Assembly (NCBI RefSeq): GCF_016744175.1
Contig: NZ_JADGEV010000015.1
Coordinates: 1-64,000 of the forward strand
Reading direction: 5' to 3'
DNA from: Neptunomonas sp.
GTDB taxonomy: Bacteria > Pseudomonadota > Gammaproteobacteria > Pseudomonadales > Balneatricaceae
DNA: 64,000 nucleotides
Position 1 is the stretch's first letter. Every line of letters starts with the position of its first letter. The notes under the pieces were generated by a model that searched no databases, had not been told where the DNA came from, and saw only the letters and a list, made by a program, of their open reading frames with translations. The translations under genes were made by a program, and so were the position numbers. Below, piece by piece: positions 55,064 through 62,874 of this stretch.

Positions 55064-55900
55064 TTAGATATCAAACTTCAAATGTTTTCTTGCCGCTTCA
55101 AGTACTGCAGGGTTTGCTGGTGGGGAAGAAAGGTCCATTCCTTTCTCTAATGCTTTTACAACGGTCTTGAGTACTTTTATACGAGCGTACCATTTATGGT
55201 TGGCTGCAATGGGGTGCCAAGGAGATGAGACGGTGGATGTTCTTTTGAACATTTGGTTGATCGCTTCATCGTAATCTGCCCAGCTTTGACGGTTTCTAAT
55301 GTCTTCTTCCGTCAATTTCCAGCGTTTGATCGGGTCATTTAATCTTTCAGAAAAGCGCTGAAGTTGTTCTTTGGGGGAAATGTGCATAAAAATTTTAATG
55401 ATTCGGACGCCATCGTCGCTGAGTAAGCGTTCGAATTCGTTGATTTCTTGATATGCGCGTTGCCATTCAGGTGCCTTTGCAAATTTTTCTACTCTTTCTA
55501 CTAACACGCGGCCATACCACGAGCGATCGAATATAGCGATTCTGCCAGGGGCTGGTAATCGTGTTTGGAAGCGGTAAAGGTAATGTTTCCCTTGTTCGGC
55601 TTTTTCTGGAGCACCAATTGGATGTACTTGAAACCCTCGGGGGTCGAGTCGCGCGGTTAAGCGACGAATTGCTCCGCCTTTTCCGCTCGCGTCCCATCCT
55701 TCAAAAACGATGATAGCGCGTTTGTTTTTATGAAAATAAGCTTGCTGTACGTGCAGTAGTCTCTTCTGCCATTTTTTTAGGTTTTTCTCGTATTTTTTTT
55801 TGTTGGCGATGGTTGACTTGTTGAGTGCAAGTGAAGCGAGGGTAGGGGCTTTTTTTTCTAATAGGATTTCAGATGGTTGTTGCATAGCTATCTCACTCAT
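55064..55900 (-). CDS. Polyphosphate kinase 2 family protein
   Basis: A 278-residue PPK2 protein. Walker A is GWDASGKGGAIRRLT near residue 70, followed by LDPRGFQVHPIGAPEKAEQGKHYLYRFQTRLP and the lid/Walker B segment IAIFDRSWYGRVLVERVE. WHPIAANHKWYARIKVLKTV lies near the end. PPK2 enzymes use polyphosphate to phosphorylate nucleoside mono- or diphosphates. Single-domain enzymes of this length occur in all three subclasses and I cannot assign one. The ribosome binding site is weak. The gene stands alone, upstream of the beta-helix gene on the same strand. Confidence 0.9.
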   Translation of the reverse strand: MSEIAMQQPSEILLEKKAPTLASLALNKSTIANKKKYEKNLKKWQKRLLHVQQAYFHKNKRAIIVFEGWDASGKGGAIRRLTARLDPRGFQVHPIGAPEKAEQGKHYLYRFQTRLPAPGRIAIFDRSWYGRVLVERVEKFAKAPEWQRAYQEINEFERLLSDDGVRIIKIFMHISPKEQLQRFSERLNDPIKRWKLTEEDIRNRQSWADYDEAINQMFKRTSTVSSPWHPIAANHKWYARIKVLKTVVKALEKGMDLSSPPANPAVLEAARKHLKFDI

Positions 55901-55995
55901 CGAATTTAATATGAGTGTAAACAGACTTAAAGGTTATCTCAATGTTATGTGTATCGTACTGTGGTTTTGCAGGGAGGTAAGAAAGGCTTCATGAG

Positions 55996-56071
<76 letters not shown>

Positions 56072-56203
56072 ACTGCATGAAGTGGGCGTATAATAATGAG
56101 ATGGGCCGTTGAGATCAACCCCTAAAAACAAAATAATTTGAAATAAAATAATAAGATAAGCGGATTGTTCAAAAAGCAAACAATCCGCTGCTTCATTAGG
56201 CAA

Positions 56204-56638
56204 TTAATTTAGAGGGATACGTATTTTCTGTCCTGGGTATATTAGATCTGGGTCTTTAATGACTTCTTTGTTAGCTTCAAAAATTTTAGTGTAGTCGTTA
56301 CCGTTACCTAGGTATTTTTGAGCAATAGCCCATAACGAGTCGCCTGATTCAATCGTGTAGTACTCGACTTTTACAGAAGCGCTGTCTAGTAGTTGAAGGG
56401 AGTCAGCTTTTACTTCTGTAATCCCCTGCACGTTACCCGCCATTAATATGGCTTTTTCATATGCAGCTTGGTTTTGTGCAGACCCTGATACCATTGCTAC
56501 TCCGTTTTCTACCGAAACCGTTAGGCCATCAATACCTGGGTTATCTGATTCAATATGTTTTTGAATCTCTTCAGCTGGGTCATCATCTGAGCCAAAGAGT
56601 TTTTTTCCGAGGTTTGAGGCAAAATCAAATAAACCCAT
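56204..56638 (-). CDS. kbp: BON-LysM domain protein, Kbp/YgaU-like
   Basis: A 144-residue protein. The N-terminal 20 residues are MGLFDFASNLGKKLFGSDDD, as in E. coli Kbp (YgaU). A BON domain spans about 22-80 (GLTVSVENGVAMVSGSAQNQAAYEKAI). A LysM domain spans about 93-142 (YYTIESGDSLWAIAQKYLGNGNDYTKIFEAN, IYPGQKIRIP). There is no signal peptide, as in Kbp, which binds potassium in the cytoplasm. AAAAGGA precedes the ATG. It stands alone. Confidence 0.92.
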   Translation of the reverse strand: MGLFDFASNLGKKLFGSDDDPAEEIQKHIESDNPGIDGLTVSVENGVAMVSGSAQNQAAYEKAILMAGNVQGITEVKADSLQLLDSASVKVEYYTIESGDSLWAIAQKYLGNGNDYTKIFEANKEVIKDPDLIYPGQKIRIPLN

Positions 56639-56757
56639 GATGAATCCTTTTAAGTGTGTGAGTAAGCGGTTGCTTAAGTTAGAAGCTTATAATTCCATAT
56701 TGAATCTTAACCCAAGCTGGCTATCTGGGTTTTGCACGTGAGGGTCGTTAAAAATGC

Positions 56758-56795
56758 ATAAAAAAAAGCCCCTGATAAGCAGGGGCAAAAAAAGA
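56758..56795. terminator. Bidirectional terminator between pheA and kbp
   Basis: GCCCCT and AGGGGC form a 6-bp GC stem with a 7-nt loop, flanked by AAAAAAAA and AAAAAAA. On the minus strand this gives a T-run after the stem and would end the pheA-type gene at 56995. The rest of the 56639-56994 gap shows no ORF. Confidence 0.75.
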
Positions 56796-56994
56796 CAACT
56801 CAATAGGAGAGAGTTGAAAGTAGGGATGTGATAGATACGTGGTTTCGTGAATACAATACGAATGTGTCTATCAGTTACTACTATCGATTTTTATTGTGCG
56901 CTGCACAATTATACTTTAGTAGTATATGATTAACTTGTTAATATTTATAAAGTAAATTTTAATTTTTGCATTTGTGCAGTGCATTCATCTTTGA

Positions 56995-57858
56995 TTAATC
57001 TTGTGTTTTTTTAAACTGTTTTATGCGAAAAGGATGCGCAGGGTATGTGCCGATAATTCGGACCTCTTTAGCAAAAAAATCAAGTTCTTGAAGTGCATAC
57101 TGCATCTTTTTCTGTTCTGGGTGACCCTCAACATCAAGGTGAAAGCTGGTGGCTTGCATTGTGTCTGAAGCCATATAGCTTTCTAGTTTCACAGCGTTAA
57201 CTCCATTCGTGGCGAACCCTCCCAAGCCCTTGTATAGTGCCGCTGGCATGTTTCGAACAGTAAACATAATAGTAGTAATGAATGTTACGTTTGATTCTAG
57301 AATGGGCATATGGCTGTCTTTTGCCAAAATAACAAAGCGAGTGGTGTTGCCGGTTTTGTCCTGAAAGTTTTCTTTCAATATATCTAAATCATAAAGTTCA
57401 GCGGCAAGGCTTGATGCGATGGCAGCATGCCCTGGCTCTTCAATACTTAATAGCGCTTCAGCCGCTCCCGCTGTATCTAAGCTGGCTACTTGGGCTAGAT
57501 TTAGGTTTTTAATGTTGCCGTCACACTGGGCCAGTGCCTGAGGGTGTGATGAAACTGTGTGAAGGTCTGATATTTTAGTGCCTTTCCTAGCTACTAAGCA
57601 GTGGTTCACCGGTTCAAAATGCTCACTAATAATGTGTAACTGTGTTTTAGGCATTAGGCGATAAATTTCTTCTACTCGACCCGCGGTAGAGTTTTCGAGT
57701 GGAATCATGGCAAGTTGAGCTTCACCACGCTCAACCATAAACATCGCATCAACAAAACTCTCACATGCAAATGCTTCCATTTCAGGGTGGACATGGTGGC
57801 ATGATAGATGAGAATAGGCGCCTTTATGGCCCTGGTAAGCGATGATGTTGGTACTCAT
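56995..57858 (-). CDS. pheA: Prephenate dehydratase
   Basis: A 287-residue monofunctional prephenate dehydratase. The catalytic domain (about 4-180) begins IAYQGHKGAYSHLSC, and has IPLENSTAGRVEEIYRLM and the TRF motif in GNTTRFVILA. An ACT domain (about 195-275) contains NGVNAVKLESYM, matching the ESRP-type phenylalanine-binding region. There is no chorismate mutase domain, unlike E. coli PheA. It makes phenylpyruvate for phenylalanine synthesis, with feedback control by phenylalanine. GGAAAC precedes the ATG. Confidence 0.93.
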   Translation of the reverse strand: MSTNIIAYQGHKGAYSHLSCHHVHPEMEAFACESFVDAMFMVERGEAQLAMIPLENSTAGRVEEIYRLMPKTQLHIISEHFEPVNHCLVARKGTKISDLHTVSSHPQALAQCDGNIKNLNLAQVASLDTAGAAEALLSIEEPGHAAIASSLAAELYDLDILKENFQDKTGNTTRFVILAKDSHMPILESNVTFITTIMFTVRNMPAALYKGLGGFATNGVNAVKLESYMASDTMQATSFHLDVEGHPEQKKMQYALQELDFFAKEVRIIGTYPAHPFRIKQFKKTQD

Positions 57859-57992
57859 GATAGTGTTGTTTCCGTGAGTCAGTTGTCGGTAGGTTATGAG
57901 TTATTATGTCACAGGCATGTATACAGGTTGAATCTTTCTAAGCAATAATCTAATGAGTTTTCTTAGGTAATATAAACACATAAGGAGAAGGT

Positions 57993-60089
57993 TTGCAGAT
58001 TAAGCGGTCAGTTATCATTTTTGTTGTTGCTGTCTTGTGTGGCTTGCTTGTTTCTTGGCAGTCATACATATACACACGTGGCTGGGGAAGTGTTCAAGCT
58101 CATCAGCAAGGTGCTTCTCGATTATTAGATACCATCAGTGCATTGCGTGTTGCCATTGATCAGTATCGTTATCTGCCATTTCTGCTTGCTCAAAATCATG
58201 ATGTGAAAGACCTTTTGGTTCAGGCTAATCCAGATAAAGTTATTAAAGTAAGCCGCTATCTTGAGCAAACTAATTTGGTAGCCGGTTCTGCAGCATTAAT
58301 TGTTTTAGACCTGACAGGTCAAATTGTTGCTTATAGTAACTGGCGGGACCAAGGCTCTTCTTCGCGAAGGTATTATGCCAATGCACCATTTTTTCTTCAG
58401 GCTTTAGCGGGAGAGCAAGGGAGATACTTTATGTTTGATAGTGATACAACTCGGCCCTCTTACTATCTTTCTGCTCCTATCTATCATCGTCAAATGTTAA
58501 TCGGTGTGTCCGTAATGCGATTAGATATAGCGGCCTTAAAAGAGCAGCTTTCTCTTGAGCATTCTTATTACGTTGCAGATCAAAACGGTAAGTTGTTGTT
58601 TGCGAGTCAATCATTATTCGAGGGGGCTGATCACACTTGGCCTTTTGCTCCGATCAAACATGATCAGTTATTTGATGGTCGAGATGTTTCTATCTGGACC
58701 TCTGTCGGCAAGCGACAACTAATTGAATCGGTATTGCTTGATGATCTGAAATGGGAAGTGGGTGTTCTTAGTCCGTTGTCTGAAGCGGAGCAAAGAGCTG
58801 TTTATGTAGGCTTCACTGTTGCGGGTGGATGTGTAGCTTTTGTGTTATTGGTTTTATATTTAAGAGAGTTTCGGTTAAAACGGCGTTCGCAAGCACAAGT
58901 GATCCGAGCGCGAATCGAGAGCGAACAACAGCAACGTTATATTATCAACACCGCACAGGTCGGACTAATTACTGTGGACCGTCAGGGTGCAGTTGTTTTT
59001 ATTAACTCAATGGTTATGCAGCAGTTTGGCGTGTCCTTATCGCTGATAATTGGCCAGCCGTTAACATCTATTTTTGCAGATATTGATCAATTCACACCAT
59101 TGAAACGTTGGTTAAATGGTTTGTCTCAAGGAGAGTTTACACCTATTACTGGATATGAAGTGGTTGGGCGTCGCTCGGACGGTTCTGTTTTTCCCGTTCT
59201 ATTTTCGATTCGAATGATGACGGCGACTCCCGAACCAAGCTATTTAGTGACAATCATAGATATTACGCGCCGCAAACGCTTGGAATATAAATTACGTGAG
59301 GCCAATGAGTCGCTTGAGTTTAAAGTGCAACAACGCACCAAGGCGTTGGAGTCTGCACAAAATGAACTCATTCAAGCGGAGAAGTTAGCTGCGCTGGGAA
59401 GGATGTCTGCGGTGATGGTCCACGAGTTGAACCAACCTTTAACCGCTATGAGAAATTACCTAGCAATAATACGTAAGCTGGCTGATCAGCCTTCAATGTT
59501 GAATGAAAATTTGAGCATAATGAATAGTTTGGTTGATAGGATGGCAACTATTACAGGACAGCTAAAAACCTTTGCATATAAAAGTGTGGATACACGCAGT
59601 GTGGTCGACTTAGTTTTCTCGATTGAACATGTATTTAAGCAGTATAAAGAAAGATTTGTTGAGCAGTCTATCGTTCATGGTTTTGAGCACGCATTGCCAC
59701 ATTACTGGATACAAGGTGATGCTGTTCGTATCGAACAAGTGTTAGTTAACCTGATGACGAATGCATGTGATTCTATGCTAGAGCTACATTCTGGTGAGAT
59801 TTCTATTACGCTTACTCATCTTGAAAGTCGGTCACTTGATCAAGTGGGTGACTGGGTAGTTCTTAGCATTCGAGATACAGGAAAAGGAGCGAATGATGAA
59901 CAGCTTGCCCATATGTTTGAGCCATTCTATACATCAAAGTTGATGGGGAATGGTTTAGGTTTAGGCTTGCCTATTGCACAGGGGATTGTTCGAGATTTGG
60001 GTGGCAAGGTGGAAGTCAGTAAAAACCAAAAGCAAGGTTTATGTTTTACCGTCTATTTACCTCTAGTAAAAAATAGCGAGGAGCTTTAA
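57993..60089 (+). CDS. DctB-type sensor histidine kinase
   Basis: A 698-residue membrane kinase starting at TTG, with AAGGAGAAG immediately upstream supporting this start. TM1 lies at about residues 5-25, a periplasmic double-Cache domain at about 30-265 (YYANAPFFLQALAGEQGRYFMFD), and TM2 at about 270-288. A PAS domain lies at about 308-420 (NTAQVGLITVDRQGAVVFINSM). The kinase core has His477 in VHELNQPLTAMRNYL, NLMTNACDSM and GNGLGLGLPIAQG. DctB kinases sense C4-dicarboxylates; the PAS insertion and the neighbouring TAXI gene suggest another organic acid here. The response regulator start abuts its stop (TAATTG). Confidence 0.92.
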   Translation: MQIKRSVIIFVVAVLCGLLVSWQSYIYTRGWGSVQAHQQGASRLLDTISALRVAIDQYRYLPFLLAQNHDVKDLLVQANPDKVIKVSRYLEQTNLVAGSAALIVLDLTGQIVAYSNWRDQGSSSRRYYANAPFFLQALAGEQGRYFMFDSDTTRPSYYLSAPIYHRQMLIGVSVMRLDIAALKEQLSLEHSYYVADQNGKLLFASQSLFEGADHTWPFAPIKHDQLFDGRDVSIWTSVGKRQLIESVLLDDLKWEVGVLSPLSEAEQRAVYVGFTVAGGCVAFVLLVLYLREFRLKRRSQAQVIRARIESEQQQRYIINTAQVGLITVDRQGAVVFINSMVMQQFGVSLSLIIGQPLTSIFADIDQFTPLKRWLNGLSQGEFTPITGYEVVGRRSDGSVFPVLFSIRMMTATPEPSYLVTIIDITRRKRLEYKLREANESLEFKVQQRTKALESAQNELIQAEKLAALGRMSAVMVHELNQPLTAMRNYLAIIRKLADQPSMLNENLSIMNSLVDRMATITGQLKTFAYKSVDTRSVVDLVFSIEHVFKQYKERFVEQSIVHGFEHALPHYWIQGDAVRIEQVLVNLMTNACDSMLELHSGEISITLTHLESRSLDQVGDWVVLSIRDTGKGANDEQLAHMFEPFYTSKLMGNGLGLGLPIAQGIVRDLGGKVEVSKNQKQGLCFTVYLPLVKNSEEL

Positions 60090-61454
60090 TTGGACATTCG
60101 TGGGCACGTAGTTTTAGTTGATGATGAAGAGATTGTGCGTCAGTCAACAGAGCAATGGCTGAAGGTCTGTGGCTTTACTGTCGATAGCTTTAGTAGAGCA
60201 GAAAATGCTCTGCAGGTACTAAATGATTCATTTTCCGGCGTCGTTGTCACTGATGTGAAGATGCCAGGTATGGATGGCTTGGAACTTCTACAAGAAGCAT
60301 TATTAAAAGTATCGGGTGTGCCGGTAATATTACTAACCGCCCATGGCGATGTTGATATGGCAATCAATGCGATGCGAAATGGAGCATATGATTTTATTGA
60401 AAAGCCTTACGTTCCTGAGCGTTTAGCAGAAACTGTACATAGAGCTTGTGAAAAACGTAGGCTCATTTTAGAAAACCAAAAACTACAGCAAAATCTTGTT
60501 TCGTTGTCTGGCGTAGATGCAAGAATTATAGGTGTCTCGCCAGCTATTCAGCGCTTGAAGCGGGAGTTAGTAAAACTGGCAGAGCAAGGTACGCATGTAA
60601 TCGTTTACGGCGAAACAGGGACGGGTAAGGAGTTAGTGGCACAATGTTTACATGAGTATAGCCATCGGACAAAGTATAATTTTGTTCCAATAAATTGCGG
60701 AGCAATACCTGAGTCTTTAATAGAAAGTGAACTATTTGGACATGAAGCTGGGGCGTTCACTAGCGCTGCAAAAAAACGAATAGGCAAGTTTGAATACTCA
60801 GATAAAGGAACACTGTTTCTTGATGAGATTGAGAGTATGCCTCTAAATCTGCAGGTTAAGTTGCTTCGCGCTTTTCAGGAAGGGGTGATAGAGCGTTTAG
60901 GTTCAAATACACCTATTCATGTTGATTTACGCGTTATTGCTGCAGCAAAAGTAGATTTAAGAGATGAAGAAAATTTTAGGGAAGATTTGTTTTATCGATT
61001 GAGTATTGCTCAATTGCATATTCCTCCATTGCGAGAGCGCCTCGAAGATGTGCCTCTATTATTCAATCATTATTTAAAAATTGTTGCATCTGACCATGAC
61101 AGAAACCCTCGAGTATTGTCTGTTCAAGATCAATCGACTCTCATCGGCTACCAGTGGCCGGGTAATGTTAGAGAATTAAAGAATATAGCCATCCGTTATT
61201 CGTTGGATCCTGACTTATCGGTTGCTGATATTCTCATGGCGTCTGAAGGGATGCCAAATATGAGTAAGGTCCACTCTAGGGAACTCTCGTTAGCAATACA
61301 GGTAGCAAACTTTGAAGCGGATGCTATTCGTGATGCTTTACGGTTTCATAAAGGTAATATCAAACTAACAATGGAGCAGCTAGACCTGCCACGCCGCACC
61401 CTTAACCAGAAGATGATTCGTTACGGTATCAACCGGAATGATTTTAAAAGCTAG
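60090..61454 (+). CDS. DctD-type sigma-54-dependent response regulator
   Basis: A 454-residue NtrC-family activator with a TTG start and GAGGAG upstream. The receiver domain has Asp55 (VVTDVKMPGMDG). The AAA+ domain spans about 140-380: Walker A GETGTGKE, the sigma-54-contacting loop as GAFTSA at 221-226 where GAFTGA is usual, and Walker B GTLFLDEIESMP. The Fis-like DNA-binding helix pair is at the C-terminus (GNIKLTMEQLDLPRRTLNQKMIRYG). It should activate sigma-54 promoters when phosphorylated by the upstream DctB-type kinase. A good match to such a promoter lies directly downstream, before the TAXI gene. Confidence 0.93.
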   Translation: MDIRGHVVLVDDEEIVRQSTEQWLKVCGFTVDSFSRAENALQVLNDSFSGVVVTDVKMPGMDGLELLQEALLKVSGVPVILLTAHGDVDMAINAMRNGAYDFIEKPYVPERLAETVHRACEKRRLILENQKLQQNLVSLSGVDARIIGVSPAIQRLKRELVKLAEQGTHVIVYGETGTGKELVAQCLHEYSHRTKYNFVPINCGAIPESLIESELFGHEAGAFTSAAKKRIGKFEYSDKGTLFLDEIESMPLNLQVKLLRAFQEGVIERLGSNTPIHVDLRVIAAAKVDLRDEENFREDLFYRLSIAQLHIPPLRERLEDVPLLFNHYLKIVASDHDRNPRVLSVQDQSTLIGYQWPGNVRELKNIAIRYSLDPDLSVADILMASEGMPNMSKVHSRELSLAIQVANFEADAIRDALRFHKGNIKLTMEQLDLPRRTLNQKMIRYGINRNDFKS

Positions 61455-61703
61455 CTCGTCTTCATTCTTACTTGCTGTGCAGGTGAGTCATTTTTTTATG
61501 AATAGGCAGAAAATAGCGCACTTTGGTGCGAATACTTCTTTAAACAAGCCGTTACTCTCCTGAAACCCCGTAGTCACGGGGGAATAACTGATAAGCTATT
61601 TGTTGCCTATTGCTGCTGGCATATAAGCAATAAAATGCTCATTTTTAGTTAGAAATAGTTAAATAATATACAAAGCACTTATAAAACAATTGGTTGTGTT
61701 TGT
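61455..61703 (+). promoter_or_regulatory. Candidate activator sites upstream of the sigma-54 promoter
   Basis: Two inverted repeats occur: CGCAC-TTTG-GTGCG at 61517-61530 and CCCCGT-AGTC-ACGGGG at 61566-61581. They lie about 140-200 bp before the -12 element, within the range used by NtrC-type activators. The second could also be the RNA hairpin ending the response regulator gene, but no T-run follows. Confidence 0.45.
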
Positions 61704-61719
61704 TGGCTTGCTTTCTGCT
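61704..61719 (+). promoter_or_regulatory. Sigma-54 promoter of the TAXI TRAP gene
   Basis: TGGCTTGCTTTCTGCT matches the -24/-12 consensus TGGCACG-N4-TTGCW, with the essential GG and GC correctly spaced. The predicted start is about 40 bp before the ATG at 61772. The gene follows a DctB/DctD-type pair. Confidence 0.75.
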
Positions 61720-61771
61720 CTAGTTATTCTGTATCTACGTTGCAGTTATAACAATCATAAAAGGTGACAGA

Positions 61772-62800
61772 ATGAAAATTAGTAAACGCACATTGGTTAA
61801 AACATTGTCTATGGCTATTGCTCTGAGCACGGTTGCAGGTGCAAGTGGTTTAGCTCAGGCGGCTGAAAAGCGCTCTTATATCTTGGCGACGGCCTCAACC
61901 GGTGGTACCTATTACCCCGTTGGTGTTGCATTAGCAACCTTGGCAAAGGTGAAGCTTGAACCAAAACATAAAATTTCAATGTCGGCTATCAACTCTGCTG
62001 GATCTGGAGAGAATATTAAGCTGTTGAGTGAAAATGAAGCACAGTTTGCGATTCTTCAAGGCTTGTATGGTGCTTGGGCTTGGGGAGGTGACGGAAAACT
62101 TAAAGCCAATGGACCACAAAAAAATCTTCGTTCGGTTTCTATGTTGTGGCAAAACGTTGAGCAGTTTGTAGTCAAGAGTAAGTATGCAAATTCGGGCACT
62201 ATTGATGATATTAATGCATTAAATGGTAAGAAATTCTCGATAGGTAAAAAGAATTCAGGAACAGAAGGTTCCGGGCGCGAAATTCTGAAAAATTTAGGAT
62301 CTGATGCCGAAAAATTTAATTTTGCATATATGGGATATGGATCTTCAGCTGATGCCCTGCAAAATGGAACAATCGAAGGTATGAATATTCCTTCAGGCGT
62401 GCCAACGTCAGCGATTACTCGTGCATATGCAGCGATGGGTAGCGACATCACGGTGCTGGATTTTACCGATGAGCAAATTAGGAAAGCAAACGGAGAATAC
62501 AAACTTTGGACAAGGTTTAATATCCCAGCAAATACTTATCCTGGACAAACAAAAGAAATTAACACAATGGCACAGCCAAACTTTCTGGCAGTACGTGATG
62601 ATGTTTCAGAAAATGATGTATATATGTTAACTAAAACGTTTTATGAAAACCTTCCGTTCCTAAATGGTATTCATAAAGCAACGAAAGCGATGGCGCTTGA
62701 TAAAGCTATTGCTGGATTACCGTTACCTCTGCACCCGGGTGCTGCGCGCTATTATAAAGAGATGGGATTAACTATTCCGGCTCACCTGATCGCTAACTGA
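61772..62800 (+). CDS. TAXI-family TRAP transporter solute-binding subunit
   Basis: A 342-residue periplasmic binding protein. The signal peptide is LVKTLSMAIALSTVAGASGLAQA. The mature start has YILATASTGGTYYPVGVALATL, the hallmark of the TAXI (TRAP-associated extracytoplasmic immunogenic) family. KKFSIGKKNSGTEGSGREIL and LPLPLHPGAARYYKEMG follow. TAXI proteins deliver organic acids to a fused TRAP membrane protein, which is encoded next. AAAGGTGA gives a strong ribosome binding site. The sigma-54 promoter at 61704 indicates control by the upstream two-component pair. The ligand is unknown. Confidence 0.93.
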   Translation: MKISKRTLVKTLSMAIALSTVAGASGLAQAAEKRSYILATASTGGTYYPVGVALATLAKVKLEPKHKISMSAINSAGSGENIKLLSENEAQFAILQGLYGAWAWGGDGKLKANGPQKNLRSVSMLWQNVEQFVVKSKYANSGTIDDINALNGKKFSIGKKNSGTEGSGREILKNLGSDAEKFNFAYMGYGSSADALQNGTIEGMNIPSGVPTSAITRAYAAMGSDITVLDFTDEQIRKANGEYKLWTRFNIPANTYPGQTKEINTMAQPNFLAVRDDVSENDVYMLTKTFYENLPFLNGIHKATKAMALDKAIAGLPLPLHPGAARYYKEMGLTIPAHLIAN

Positions 62801-62806
62801 TCATCT

Positions 62807-62845
62807 CAAGAGATGCGGCTATCAACCAGCCGCATCGGTTTTTCT
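62807..62845 (+). terminator. Intercistronic hairpin with T-run between TAXI and permease genes
   Basis: Perfect 9-bp arms GATGCGGCT and AGCCGCATC with a 7-nt loop are followed by GGTTTTTCTTTT. It probably terminates part of the transcription so that more binding protein than permease is made. Confidence 0.75.
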
Positions 62846-62874
62846 TTTGTCTTTTAAAACCAAGGTGAGTGATT

